From positions 1 through 64,000 of the forward strand of contig JABXKC010000002.1 of the NCBI GenBank assembly GCA_013375495.1: 64,000 nt of DNA, written 5' to 3'. The notes under the pieces are model-generated. The model did no database searches, was not told the DNA's origin, and saw nothing but the letters and a program-made list of their open reading frames with translations. Below are positions 35,258 to 45,192 of this stretch, piece by piece. Within the stretch, counting starts at the first letter, position 1. The number at the start of each line of letters is the position of its first letter. The DNA comes from Promethearchaeota archaeon. Its GTDB lineage: Archaea > Asgardarchaeota > Lokiarchaeia > Sigynarchaeales > SOKP01. Position numbers and translations under genes: made by a program.

Positions 35258-36094
35258 ATGAAATATGGATTTGTTTTTCCAAAATTAGATGTGTTTGAAG
35301 CTATAAAATTTGCAAAAACTGCTGAAAAGGCGGGTTGGGACGCGTTTTTTGTCTGGGAACCAACCTATGGTATAGATGCATGGGTAACCTTAGCCGCTTT
35401 GGCTGTAGAAACTGAAAAAATACGTTTAGGAACTTTATTGACTCCCCCTTCACGTATGCGTCCTTGGAAATTAGCCAGCGAAGCTATAACAGTTGATATT
35501 TTGTCTAAAGGTCGAATTACTATTTCTGTTGGATTAGGCGCGATAGATACGGGATTTAAAGAATTAGGAGAGATGACCGATTTAAAAACAAGAGCAGAAT
35601 TATTAGATGAAAGCTTAGACATAATTACTGGATTATGGAGTGGTAATATGTCGAATTACAAAGGTAAACATTATTCTATAGAAAAATTGTTTGAAAGTGA
35701 ATTTTTTAATCTACATCCGCCCCCTAAATTAATTCAAAATCCGCGCATTCCAATATGGGTTGTGGGTGCTTGGTCATATGAAAAATCCATGAAACGAGCA
35801 CTGAGTTATGAGGGAATCATCCCAACTATAAAAAACAAACATGGACAATTCGAGGATATAACCCCCGAACATATAAGCGAGATTAAAGCGTACATTCAAG
35901 AAAATCGCTCGAATAAAGCACCTTTTGATATAATAATAGAAGGGAAATCTCCAGAAGTTGCTTCAGATATATCAAAGTTAATTGTTAAACCATTTGCTGA
36001 GGCTGGAGCGACTTGGTGGATAGAATCGGACTGGACGACAAATAATCTTGAGTCACTTTTTAAACGAGTAAAACATGGTCCTCCTTCATTTTAA
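35258..36094 (+). CDS. LLM-class (luciferase-like) flavin-dependent oxidoreductase
   Basis: A 278-residue TIM-barrel oxidoreductase of the bacterial-luciferase-like superfamily. AEKAGWDAFFVWEP, VTLAALAVETEKIRLGTLLTP, RPWKLASEAITVDILSKGRITISVGLG and IPIWVVGAW are characteristic segments. The cofactor is FMN or F420; in archaea F420 is likely, but the sequence does not decide. It is monocistronic. The 318-bp region downstream (36095-36412) is AT-rich, has no supported gene and carries the inverted repeat described separately. Confidence 0.88.
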   Translation: MKYGFVFPKLDVFEAIKFAKTAEKAGWDAFFVWEPTYGIDAWVTLAALAVETEKIRLGTLLTPPSRMRPWKLASEAITVDILSKGRITISVGLGAIDTGFKELGEMTDLKTRAELLDESLDIITGLWSGNMSNYKGKHYSIEKLFESEFFNLHPPPKLIQNPRIPIWVVGAWSYEKSMKRALSYEGIIPTIKNKHGQFEDITPEHISEIKAYIQENRSNKAPFDIIIEGKSPEVASDISKLIVKPFAEAGATWWIESDWTTNNLESLFKRVKHGPPSF

Positions 36095-36360
36095 AATTCA
36101 TCCTCAATAGAACTTTAGCAAATTTTTTTTAACTTTACATTAACAAATTACTCATTTTTTTTTGTTCTGTAGTATTTCCGTCGGTACGCGTTTTTTTGTG
36201 ATTAAAAATTTTTTAACGCTAATCAATAAGTTTATAAACAAGATTCGCAATGATTACAAAATTTTCAAAATATTTCAAAAAATCTGAACGAAACCTTCAG
36301 AAACTTTTGTAAAAGTAAACTATTTAAGGTGATAAACGCTATTGTAATTAATATTTTTCA

Positions 36361-36378
36361 ATGGGATTAATGTCCCAT
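36361..36378. promoter_or_regulatory. hairpin/inverted repeat ATGGGA-TTAATG-TCCCAT
   Basis: A six-base perfect inverted repeat with a 6-nt spacer, unusually GC-containing for this region, lies 35 bp upstream of the first gene of the GltB-like operon. It may be an operator or a leader hairpin. Confidence 0.4.
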
Positions 36379-36412
36379 GAAATAATAAAAAAAATTTGGA
36401 TGTGAATTATAG

Positions 36413-36664
36413 ATGTTAGAAAAATTAGATAAAAGCCTGGAGGTTGCTGTAATAGCAACAGAAGAAGTCTTTAAGACATACGAGCTAATGTGTTTAGATA
36501 AATTAAAGGAACTAGGAAGATCAACAGCTCGAGAATGGTCTTTCGCAATGGGCTACACACATCGTAGTTCACTTGCGAAAATTATAAAACGAATTGAAAA
36601 AAGATACCCTGACAAACTCAAGATTTACGATAATAGATTTCCGAGGCTCTATGAAGCACTATAA
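36413..36664 (+). CDS. small protein, possible helix-turn-helix
   Basis: An 83-residue mostly helical protein. The central stretch (LKELGRSTAREWSFAMGYTHRSSLAKIIKRIEKRYPDKL) has the spacing of a winged helix or HTH, with a recognition-like helix at HRSSLAKIIKRI. I do not recognise a named family. It is the first of three same-strand genes ending in the glutamate-synthase-domain protein and could be the local regulator. A hairpin lies 35 bp upstream of its ATG. Confidence 0.6.
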   Translation: MLEKLDKSLEVAVIATEEVFKTYELMCLDKLKELGRSTAREWSFAMGYTHRSSLAKIIKRIEKRYPDKLKIYDNRFPRLYEAL

Positions 36665-36752
36665 TGTGCGTAAGAAGAATATAAACTGATTTCGCACAAA
36701 AAAAATTCATTTTTTTTTAAAGCATAAAAAACCAAAAATAAGTTGCTAAATA

Positions 36753-36968
36753 ATGATAATAAAATGTCCGGATTGTGGAATGGAATATTCTTATGGTCGA
36801 AATATTTACCATATCTGTGATGATACTAAAATTTTTTTTGGAACCATGTTTAAAGGCGATCGAACCAACCATAAATGGAATTGTGCTACTAACGCTGGAT
36901 GTGTTGACATTTTAATGGAACGACCTGAAATTTTTGAATCAATTATAGAAGTTTTTCAGGAGAAATAG
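36753..36968 (+). CDS. small Cys-rich protein, putative zinc-binding
   Basis: A 71-residue protein beginning MIIKCPDCGMEYSYGRNIYHICDD, with a CxxC knuckle followed by further His and Cys residues (YHICDD, then WNCATNAGC) that could complete a metal site. The second half is helical (ILMERPEIFESIIEVFQEK). It lies 19 bp before the glutamate-synthase-domain gene and is almost certainly co-transcribed, so it may serve that enzyme, for example as an electron-transfer or assembly partner. That role is inference. Confidence 0.6.
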   Translation: MIIKCPDCGMEYSYGRNIYHICDDTKIFFGTMFKGDRTNHKWNCATNAGCVDILMERPEIFESIIEVFQEK

Positions 36969-36987
36969 GAGGAAAAGGTGATATAAT

Positions 36988-38637
36988 ATGACAAAATTTT
37001 CGATGTTAACACACCAGACAAGCATGATTGGCTCAAGAACAAGAGTAGAAGATTCTTGTGAGTCAGGATTATGTCCAATTTGTATCGCAGATTGTCCTGT
37101 GTTTTGTGAAGTGTCAAAATCGGCATTAAGAGGACGAGAAGCGTTATACCCTCGAAGGGAATATTTTGGGAACTCAACAGCGGGAACCCCAAAAGATTTT
37201 GGATTGTCCTATAGCGATTTTCAGATTCAGTTTGAAGTTCGAGGCGCGCAAGGGATTGAAGTTGACGCAGATAAAGTGATATTTCCTAATGTAGATTTGA
37301 CGATGCATTGGGGAAATATAAAGCAAAAGTTACCTATCGTAATCGCAGGATTAGGAAGCACATATGTTGCTAAGCGAAATTGGGACGGATTAGCGATAGG
37401 AGCAGCTTTAGCAGGGATAAGTATTACTGTAGGAGAAAATGTCGTTGGAATGGATTCACTTGCCCAGTTCGCAAATCACGCAGTTTATCCTCAAGTCATC
37501 GATACAGATGACATGAAGTATCGCGTTAACACTTATCGAGAATTTTGGGATGGAGAACACGGAGATATTATCGTACAGAAAAATGTCGAAGATACAAGAC
37601 TGGGTGTTTTCAATTATGTCACCTCAAAACTAGATGTTACCTCTCTTGAACTAAAATTTGGCCAAGGAGCCAAAGCTATTGGAGGAGAAGTAAGATTAGC
37701 CTCTTTGGAGAGAGCAAAACTACTTCAAGAGCGTGGATATTTAGTCTTTCCCGATCCGTCAGATCCATTTATAGTTGATCAATGGAACGCGGGTCTAATT
37801 CCTGACTTTGAAAGACATAGCAGAGTTGGATTGTCTACTACGGAAGATATTTTAGAAGAGATAGACCAGATTCGCTCGTCTGGAGCTAAAAATATTTTTA
37901 TTAAAACAGGAGCTTATCGTCCTGCTGCTACTGCTTGGTTATTAAGACTGGGTGTAGAAGGAAAAGTCGATGGATTTACTTTTGACGGTGCAGGAGGTGG
38001 AACTGGGATGAGTCCAGTAAGTATGATGAACGAGGGTTCAATTCCCACTGTGTATTTAGAAGCACTTGTAGTTGGATGCTTAGATATGATAAAGAAAAAG
38101 AATCCTAATATTAAAATACCCACCATAGCCATCGCGGGAGGTATCGCAAACGAAACCCAGATGTTCAAAGCCTTAGCCATGGGTGCCCCCTATGTTAAGT
38201 GCATAGCCATGGCGAGGGCTCCACTTACAGCTGCTATGAAATCTAAATACATTGGTGAGACAATTTCAAATGTAGCAGCTACGCCTGCAATGCTAAAAAA
38301 CTTGGGTTTTCCTAAAGATAAGGATCCGTCGAGTTTAACTCTTAATGAAGCATTTGTAGAATATGATAAATTGCAGAGGGAATATAAAGGAATTGGATTT
38401 CCACCTTCTGCTGTGGGTGTTTACACATATTTTGCGAGTAAATTAGGTGTTGGTTTAAAACAACTACTAGCAGGTGTGAGAAAATTTAATTTAGACTTAG
38501 TGGATCGACAAGACATTGCTTATATTTCTCAAAGAGCTAAAGAAGTGTGTGATAATTGGAACTTAAATATAGACTCTCAAGAATCACTCGACTATGAGGC
38601 GGTTAAAAATGAAATATATTCAGGTAATTACGAATAG
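36988..38637 (+). CDS. glutamate synthase FMN-domain protein (archaeal GltB-like)
   Basis: A 549-residue protein consisting of the FMN-binding synthase domain of GltB without the N-terminal glutaminase domain. The core is clear: LPIVIAGLGSTYVAKR, ELKFGQGAKAIGGEV, VDGFTFDGAGGGTGMSP and TIAIAGGIANETQMFKALAMGA. The first 50 residues carry a Cys cluster (CESGLCPICIADCPVFCEV) that may hold an iron-sulphur centre or zinc. It would make glutamate from 2-oxoglutarate using ammonia delivered by a partner glutaminase. GGTGAT lies 6 nt before the ATG, a strong SD. It is the last gene of a three-gene operon. Confidence 0.88.
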   Translation: MTKFSMLTHQTSMIGSRTRVEDSCESGLCPICIADCPVFCEVSKSALRGREALYPRREYFGNSTAGTPKDFGLSYSDFQIQFEVRGAQGIEVDADKVIFPNVDLTMHWGNIKQKLPIVIAGLGSTYVAKRNWDGLAIGAALAGISITVGENVVGMDSLAQFANHAVYPQVIDTDDMKYRVNTYREFWDGEHGDIIVQKNVEDTRLGVFNYVTSKLDVTSLELKFGQGAKAIGGEVRLASLERAKLLQERGYLVFPDPSDPFIVDQWNAGLIPDFERHSRVGLSTTEDILEEIDQIRSSGAKNIFIKTGAYRPAATAWLLRLGVEGKVDGFTFDGAGGGTGMSPVSMMNEGSIPTVYLEALVVGCLDMIKKKNPNIKIPTIAIAGGIANETQMFKALAMGAPYVKCIAMARAPLTAAMKSKYIGETISNVAATPAMLKNLGFPKDKDPSSLTLNEAFVEYDKLQREYKGIGFPPSAVGVYTYFASKLGVGLKQLLAGVRKFNLDLVDRQDIAYISQRAKEVCDNWNLNIDSQESLDYEAVKNEIYSGNYE

Positions 38638-38674
38638 CAAATTAACTTATAACAAAATAAAAAATTAATAAAAA

Positions 38675-40465
38675 TTACTTAATTATTTTTTCAAATTCGT
38701 TAATAAATTCTTCGATTTGTTTTATCCCGAGTTTCCAAAAGTCTGGTTGTGTTATGTCTAATCCGACAATATTAGCTAATTCGATAGGAGACAAGCTTCC
38801 TCCAGAGCTTAGCAATTTTTTAAATTTAGGTATAAAAGCTTGACCTTCTTCTTTATACTTCCGATATAAAGCGAACACAAAAAGTTGAGCGTAGACATAT
38901 GGATAATTGTAGAAGCGAAAATTCGGCATAAAATAATGGGGTTTCATAGTCCACTCCCAAATCATTTCGTTAAACCACTCAACAGAATCTCCGTATATTC
39001 TATCACGTCCCGCGCACCAGTATTTTGAAATTGTTGGTCCATCTAAATTTTCACCATTTTCGATCGCCTTATAAAGACTTTGCTCAAAAAACACTCTTCC
39101 ACTTACTTGAAATGCTGCTTGACCCGTATCATCTAACACATGCGCTAGAATTGCTCTCTTTTCGTCCTTACTTTCCGCTTTAGTTAGAAGAAGATCTGTC
39201 ATTAAGAGCTCACCAAATGTAGAGGCAGTTTCTGCAACGGTAGCCCCAGGATGTAGATTGAAAAATGATTGTTCGTTCGATGCAAGGTAATCGTGAACAG
39301 CATGACCGAGTTCGTGAGCAAGGGTGTAAATTTCGCTTAAAGCGCCGGTGAAGGACTGTAAAATAAACGCAGTCTTTCCTTTATACCATGAAGCGCAATA
39401 CGCTCCGTTACGTTTACCTTTCCTTACGGCTGCGTCAATATGATTTTTATCGAACATATCAGTAACATACTTTTTAAAGTCATCGTCTACTCTTCCATAA
39501 GCTTCCATTGCAAGTTCTTTTGCTTCCTCCCACGTTCTATTTTTCATTGAGGGGGCTTCTAAGGGAGCTCGAACATCAGCGCAAGTAAGTTTAGATAGCT
39601 GCATAACTTTTGCTTTTAATCTTAAATACCTTTGATAAACGCCAACATTCTCTTCTATAACCTTCATTAGGCCATCTATTACCACTTGTGTTGTGTCGTT
39701 AATAATAAAGCTATGATGCATTGGGCTATCGTATTTGCGTCTTTTAGTGTTTTTCATCCAATCTGAGCAAATATTTCTAAGAGCTGTAGAAAAAACTTCT
39801 TGATCTTTACCAAGTAATCCATAGATAGATTTATTAGTAGATATCCTCGTTGCTCTATCAGGATGAGTTATTAAACTGTTAGCTTCTCCGTAAGATAGAA
39901 CTTTCATTTCTCCTTCGACCATAACTTCGAATTCACGCGTATTAAGCCATTTACCCTGTAATTCGCTCCATGCTTTTATTCCATATTGATCCTTCTCTAA
40001 AATTAACTGTTCTTCGATTTCCGAAAGTAGATGTGGAACAGATCTTTTTATCTTCTCTAAATAATGCTTGTAATCTTTGAGAACAGGATTATCAATTAAT
40101 TCACTGTTACCGTGAACTAATTTTCCAATTTCGAGCGTGAAAAAAGCTAATGTTTTGGAAGTTTCAGTTATAAAATCATCAACTTTCTTTTTTAATGTTC
40201 CTAACTCCGGGATCGTCATATTCGCGTCATAGTTTAGATGAGCATAAGTGAGTAGCTCATCAATTTCAGCATCGAATTTTTCTTGTTTTTTGAACAACTC
40301 GAATAAATCATGGGCTGAAAAGGTTGCCGTGTTAATCTTTCCTTTATATGTACTTACAAAATCGTTAACCTGCTTTTGAAGTACGTCCATATTTTTGGAA
40401 ATCCTTGGATCGTCGTAATTAGAGAAAATCTCAGATAAATCCCACGCAATTTCATTTTCATTCAT
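38675..40465 (-). CDS. pepF: oligoendopeptidase F (M3 family metallopeptidase)
   Basis: A 596-residue M3B zinc peptidase that cleaves oligopeptides in the cytosol. The zinc motif HELGH is in YTLAHELGHAVHDYLAS (around residue 390), and the third ligand lies in TVAETASTFGELLMTD. A PepF N-terminal helical domain (residues about 30-200) precedes the catalytic domain. Length matches the family. The ATG at 40465 is preferred over a TTG three codons upstream. It is transcribed toward the GltB-like gene and is downstream of guaA on the same strand with a 91-bp gap. Confidence 0.94.
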   Translation of the reverse strand: MNENEIAWDLSEIFSNYDDPRISKNMDVLQKQVNDFVSTYKGKINTATFSAHDLFELFKKQEKFDAEIDELLTYAHLNYDANMTIPELGTLKKKVDDFITETSKTLAFFTLEIGKLVHGNSELIDNPVLKDYKHYLEKIKRSVPHLLSEIEEQLILEKDQYGIKAWSELQGKWLNTREFEVMVEGEMKVLSYGEANSLITHPDRATRISTNKSIYGLLGKDQEVFSTALRNICSDWMKNTKRRKYDSPMHHSFIINDTTQVVIDGLMKVIEENVGVYQRYLRLKAKVMQLSKLTCADVRAPLEAPSMKNRTWEEAKELAMEAYGRVDDDFKKYVTDMFDKNHIDAAVRKGKRNGAYCASWYKGKTAFILQSFTGALSEIYTLAHELGHAVHDYLASNEQSFFNLHPGATVAETASTFGELLMTDLLLTKAESKDEKRAILAHVLDDTGQAAFQVSGRVFFEQSLYKAIENGENLDGPTISKYWCAGRDRIYGDSVEWFNEMIWEWTMKPHYFMPNFRFYNYPYVYAQLFVFALYRKYKEEGQAFIPKFKKLLSSGGSLSPIELANIVGLDITQPDFWKLGIKQIEEFINEFEKIIK

Positions 40466-40556
40466 AATTATCAAAATATTAAATTTCTAATAAATGAAAA
40501 TGTTTTCTAGATAAAAAACTGAACTTCTTAAATCAAGCTAATAAATTATAAACAAG

Positions 40557-42116
40557 TTATTCGTATTCAATAGTACTCGGTGGTTTATTAGAAATATCGT
40601 ATACCACCCTATTTATTCCTTTTACCTCGTTAATAATCCTTGTTCCGATTTTTTCCAAGAGTTCCCAATCCAATTTGGCAAAATTAGCGGTCATGACATC
40701 CAAAGATTCGACAACTCTTATCGCACAAATATAGTCATAAGTGCGGAAGTCACCCATTATTCCTACAGTTTTCAAGGGTAAAAAAACACAAAAAGCTTGC
40801 CAGAGGTTATCGTATACCCCTGCTTTTATAATTTCATCAATTAAAATCTCGTCTGCATTTCTCAAAATACTTAGTTTCTCTTTTTCAATTGGACCAATAA
40901 TTCTTACAGCTAGCCCTGGCCCTGGAAATGGATGTCGTTTGATAATATTTTCGGGTAAACCTAATTGCATCCCGATTTTTCTAACCTCATCTTTGTATAA
41001 ATCTTTCAGTGGTTCGATAATCTTAAGTGTCATATCATCAGGTAGAGTTAAATTATGATGAGACTTTATTTTTGCTGATACATTACTTGTAGCGCTTGTT
41101 TCTACACGATCGGGGTAAATTGTTCCTTGAGCAAGATATTTTATATCTGGATGCGCTTTCTCTAGTTCGATTGTCTTGTTCTCAAAGACTTCGATGAATG
41201 TGTGGCCAATGATTCGTCTTTTTTCTTCTGGATCCTCAATATTTTTTAACCTTTCCAAAAATAAATCTTCAGCGTCAATGTAATGGAAGTTTTTGAATTT
41301 TAAAGCTTGTTGAAAAGTCTCTTTTACCTCATTTTCCTCGTTTTTTCTTAATACACCATTATTTACAAATATACTATGTAAGCGATCTCCTATGGATCTT
41401 TGGAGTAATACTGCTACAACCGAGGAATCGACACCTCCACTTAATCCTAAAATGACTCTATTTTTCGGACCAACTTCTATTTTAATCTTCTCAATCGCTT
41501 TTTCTATCCAATTCTCAAGTTCCCAATCCTTTTTAGCGTGAATAATTTTTTCAATAAAATTTTCTAAAATCACAACCCCTTTTTTCGTATGAATAACTTC
41601 AGGATGGAATTGTACGCCGTATAACTTTAAATCTTCATTTACATAGGCAGCAATAGGGCACGAGGTTGTTTTTGCTAAAACTTCGAAACCTTCAGGCATA
41701 GTTTCGACTTGGTCTCCGTGAGACATCCACACAGTCTCCCTCTTATTTAAAGATTCGAATAGTTTCTTAGGCTTCAGGATTTCTAACTCCGTTTTACCGT
41801 ATTCTTTCCGATTAAATGGCTTTATTTTTCCACCTAATTGATGAATTATCAAGTGTAAACCATAGCAAATCCCCAAAACAGGTATTTTTTCCTCTTTTAT
41901 AAAACTAAAGAAATTTTTTGTTAGTTGTGGACTATCCTTCTCGTAGACGCTACTAGGGCCACCAGAAAGTATAATTCCTTTTGGGTCGACCCTTTTTATT
42001 TCTCCGATAGAGACATCATATGGTAAAATTTCTGAATATACTCCTAATTCTCTAATACGTCTAGCTATAAGGTGTGTATACTGTGAACCCATGTCTATTA
42101 CGCAGATTTTATCCAT
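40557..42116 (-). CDS. guaA: GMP synthase (glutamine-hydrolysing), single chain
   Basis: Converts XMP to GMP with glutamine and ATP. The 519-residue chain has the class-I amidotransferase domain (nucleophile Cys84 in GICYGLH, HPE in VQFHPEVIHT), the ATP-pyrophosphatase P-loop GLSGGVDSSVVA and the C-terminal dimerisation domain ending in KPPSTIEYE. Many euryarchaea split this enzyme into two subunits; here it is one chain, as in bacteria and eukaryotes. The start ATG at 42116 is clear. The 265-bp upstream gap (42117-42381), divergent from the first GDH gene, is AT-rich with no other gene. Confidence 0.96.
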   Translation of the reverse strand: MDKICVIDMGSQYTHLIARRIRELGVYSEILPYDVSIGEIKRVDPKGIILSGGPSSVYEKDSPQLTKNFFSFIKEEKIPVLGICYGLHLIIHQLGGKIKPFNRKEYGKTELEILKPKKLFESLNKRETVWMSHGDQVETMPEGFEVLAKTTSCPIAAYVNEDLKLYGVQFHPEVIHTKKGVVILENFIEKIIHAKKDWELENWIEKAIEKIKIEVGPKNRVILGLSGGVDSSVVAVLLQRSIGDRLHSIFVNNGVLRKNEENEVKETFQQALKFKNFHYIDAEDLFLERLKNIEDPEEKRRIIGHTFIEVFENKTIELEKAHPDIKYLAQGTIYPDRVETSATSNVSAKIKSHHNLTLPDDMTLKIIEPLKDLYKDEVRKIGMQLGLPENIIKRHPFPGPGLAVRIIGPIEKEKLSILRNADEILIDEIIKAGVYDNLWQAFCVFLPLKTVGIMGDFRTYDYICAIRVVESLDVMTANFAKLDWELLEKIGTRIINEVKGINRVVYDISNKPPSTIEYE

Positions 42117-42381
42117 TGAATATTAACTACTTTGTAATGTTGATTAAGTATTTATTAAATTGATATTTTAATTAACTTTTTCAATATAAAATATATATTG
42201 ATTATCTGATAAAAAAAAATAACTAAGTAAAAGAAAAAAGGATAAAAAAATCATATTGAATTGATTTATTGGTCTTTTTTATATTTCAAAAAAATAATAA
42301 TTAAATGCTTATTCATGAACCATTATAATATTAATGATTTTTTTTTAAAATTATATAAACTAAACTAAAGAAGAAAAAATT

Positions 42382-43632
42382 ATGAAAGAAAATCTAGATC
42401 CGTTTCAGATCTCTCAAATACAACTTTACAATGCTTGTAAGATTCGAGGTTGTGATAGAGAAATTTATAAGGTTTTAAGTGAACCTGAAAGATTCGTTGA
42501 AGTAAAGCTTACAATGAAGATGGATGATAATTCTCTTAAAACTTTTAAGGGTTTTCGTTCTCAATACAATTCTGCGAGAGGTCCAATGAAAGGCGGTATA
42601 AGGTGGCATCCTGATGAAACTGCTGCACTTGTAAAAGCATTGAGCGCTTGGATGACATGGAAATGCGCATGTGTAGATATTCCTCTGGGGGGAGCGAAAG
42701 GGGGTATCATTTGTAATCCAAAAGAAATGAGTAATAGAGAACTAGAAACGCTTGCTAGAAGTTATATTAGGAAAATAGCAGATTTTATAGGACCAAGTAT
42801 TGATGTTCCTGCACCTGATGTCTATACTAACGAAAAAATTATGGCTTGGATGATGGATGAATATGAAATAATTGTACGTAAACATGCACCATCTGTAATA
42901 ACTGGAAAACCGTTACCCTTAGGAGGTAGTGCTGGACGTTCAATTGCAACGGCCAAAGGTGGATCTTATTGCATCAGAGAAGCTGCAAAAGATATTGGTT
43001 TAGATTTAAATGGAGCAAGAGTTGTAATACAGGGATATGGAAATGCTGGCTATTGGGGTGCTAAAATCTTGCAAGATGATTATAATTGTAAGATAATTGC
43101 TGTTTCCGATTCAAAAGGGGGCATTTACAATAAAAATGGAATTGATGCTTATGCTGCTTTGGAACATAAAGAAAGAGCTTCCTCGGTAGTGGGGTTGAAA
43201 GGAACGAAAGAAATAACAAATGAAGAATTACTAGAATTAGAATGTGATGTTTTAGTTCCTTCTGCACTTGAAAATGTAATTACACGGAAAAATTCACAAA
43301 ATGTAAATTGTATGATTATAGCAGAACTCGCAAATGGACCAACAACACCTGCAGGCGATCAAATTTTATTTAAAAATGACATTATTGTTATTCCTGATTT
43401 TTTATGTAATGCTGGAGGAGTAATTGTTTCTTATTTCGAAATGGTACAAGGTTATTATCAATATTTCTGGACTAAGGCAGAAGTATTTACAGCTCTGGAT
43501 AAAATAATAAGTAAAGCATATCATTCTGTTATCCATAAAGCAAATGAAAATAATTCTAATTATAGAATGGGTGCATACTTAATAGCCATTGATAGGGTAA
43601 TAAATGCCATGACTTTACGCGGTTGGTTATAG
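42382..43632 (+). CDS. glutamate dehydrogenase (Glu/Leu/Phe/Val dehydrogenase family), copy 1
   Basis: A 416-residue amino-acid dehydrogenase interconverting glutamate and 2-oxoglutarate plus ammonia. The substrate-binding and catalytic segments are intact: GPMKGGIRWHPDE, MTWKCACVDIPLGGAKGG with the catalytic Lys, and DVPAPDVYTNEKIMAWMMDEY with the catalytic Asp. The Rossmann motif is VVIQGYGNAGYWGA. It is the most divergent of three tandem paralogues, so cofactor or direction may differ. Each copy has its own AT-rich leader and its own start, which argues for separate control. Confidence 0.95.
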   Translation: MKENLDPFQISQIQLYNACKIRGCDREIYKVLSEPERFVEVKLTMKMDDNSLKTFKGFRSQYNSARGPMKGGIRWHPDETAALVKALSAWMTWKCACVDIPLGGAKGGIICNPKEMSNRELETLARSYIRKIADFIGPSIDVPAPDVYTNEKIMAWMMDEYEIIVRKHAPSVITGKPLPLGGSAGRSIATAKGGSYCIREAAKDIGLDLNGARVVIQGYGNAGYWGAKILQDDYNCKIIAVSDSKGGIYNKNGIDAYAALEHKERASSVVGLKGTKEITNEELLELECDVLVPSALENVITRKNSQNVNCMIIAELANGPTTPAGDQILFKNDIIVIPDFLCNAGGVIVSYFEMVQGYYQYFWTKAEVFTALDKIISKAYHSVIHKANENNSNYRMGAYLIAIDRVINAMTLRGWL

Positions 43633-43845
43633 ACTTAGTAATATAATTTTAACTTATTTTTAGAAAACTATACATCACTCTATAATTTATAACACAAAAT
43701 GAAAAATTTTTCTTATTTTTTTATTTTTAATGAACATAAAAACAATTCTTACCTACTAATAGATTGTTTTCTTAAAAATAATTTAATTTTAATACTATAT
43801 TTAATTTAGAATAATCAGAATAGTAATAATTTGGAGATTAGAACT

Positions 43846-45096
43846 ATGATAATAAACCCATATGAGAGTGCTAAAAAAAAAATTGATATAGCAGCAGAAT
43901 TAATTAATTTAAACCCGAATACTTTGGAATATCTAAAAAAGACTGAAAGAGCGCTCGTTGTTTCTATCCCAATAATGATGGACGATGGTTCTCTCGAAAT
44001 TTTTGAAGGATTCAGAGTTCATCATTCTACTTTACTAGGTCCAGGAAAAGGAGGTGTAAGATATTCTCCTTTTGTGACTCTTGACGAGATGAAAGCTTTA
44101 GCCCTCTTGATGACATTTAAGTCGGCTTTATTAGGGTTACCTCTTGGCGGTTCTAAAGGTGGTATAAGAGTCGACACTAAAAAGTTATCAGACAGAGAAT
44201 TAGAGAATTTAACGAGAAGATATACCATGGAAATCATAAATATGATTGGACCAGATAGAGATGTTGCCGCACCAGACATGTATACAGATTCGCGTATAAT
44301 GGCTTGGATGATGGATACATATAGTATGCAAAAAGGTCGATCTATTCCGGGAGTAGTTACTGGTAAGCCAATTGAGATTGGTGGCTCTATAGGGAGGATT
44401 GAAGCTCCAGGTACAGGAATGATTTATATACTACAGCATTTATGTCAAAAACTAAATTATAATTTGAAAGAAATGAGTGTTGTAATTCAAGGTTTTGGAA
44501 AAGTAGGATCCGTTGTTGCCAAGCAATTATGTAATAACTCCTGCAATGTTATAGCAATCTCTGAAGAAGAAGGAGGGATATATTCACCAAGTGGTTTAGA
44601 TATCGACAAATTAATTGAATGGAAACAACAAGGTAATTTATTAAAAGAATATGAGGGTAAAAATACAAATCCAATAACTAATGATGAATTATTTAGCACC
44701 GAATGTGATGTTTTAATTCCTGCTGCTGTTGAAAATCAGATTTATAGCGGAAATGCAGATAAGATAGACTGTAAAATAATATTAGAAGGAGCAAATAGTC
44801 CAACTACTTCCCAAGCAGATAAAATCTTGGAAGAAAAAGAAATTATAGTAGTTCCAGATATTCTTGCAAATAGTGGTGGTTTATGTGTATCTTATTTTGA
44901 ATATATTCAAGATATACACAGTTATTTCTGGAAGTTAGATCGCGTTAATAAAGAAATGAAATCTATTCTTATAGATACCTTTGAGAATATATTAAAATTT
45001 TCAAAAAAAACGAATTCATCACTCAGAACGGCAGCATATGCTATTAGCACAAATCGATTAGCAAAAGCACATGAATTGAGAGGTTTATTTCCATAA
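43846..45096 (+). CDS. glutamate dehydrogenase family, copy 2
   Basis: A 416-residue member of the same family. It keeps GPGKGGVRYSP, MTFKSALLGLPLGGSKGG and RDVAAPDMYTDSRIMAWMMD, with small changes at normally conserved neighbours (Ala for Pro in VPAPD, Ser for Ala in GGAKGG). The Rossmann motif is VVIQGFGKVGSVVA. It resembles copy 3 more than copy 1 over its whole length (NPYESAKKKIDIAAE against NPFEMAKKQIDIVGE). The ATG at 43846 has GGAG upstream and is preferred over a TTG five codons earlier. A change of substrate or cofactor preference is possible. Confidence 0.93.
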   Translation: MIINPYESAKKKIDIAAELINLNPNTLEYLKKTERALVVSIPIMMDDGSLEIFEGFRVHHSTLLGPGKGGVRYSPFVTLDEMKALALLMTFKSALLGLPLGGSKGGIRVDTKKLSDRELENLTRRYTMEIINMIGPDRDVAAPDMYTDSRIMAWMMDTYSMQKGRSIPGVVTGKPIEIGGSIGRIEAPGTGMIYILQHLCQKLNYNLKEMSVVIQGFGKVGSVVAKQLCNNSCNVIAISEEEGGIYSPSGLDIDKLIEWKQQGNLLKEYEGKNTNPITNDELFSTECDVLIPAAVENQIYSGNADKIDCKIILEGANSPTTSQADKILEEKEIIVVPDILANSGGLCVSYFEYIQDIHSYFWKLDRVNKEMKSILIDTFENILKFSKKTNSSLRTAAYAISTNRLAKAHELRGLFP

Positions 45097-45192
45097 AAGG
45101 GTGTGTTTTAGTTTATGAGGAATAAATAATTATTAGATTTAGCAGAAAATATTATAAAAAATAAAAAAAAAAATAAAAAAAAGCGTATTATA

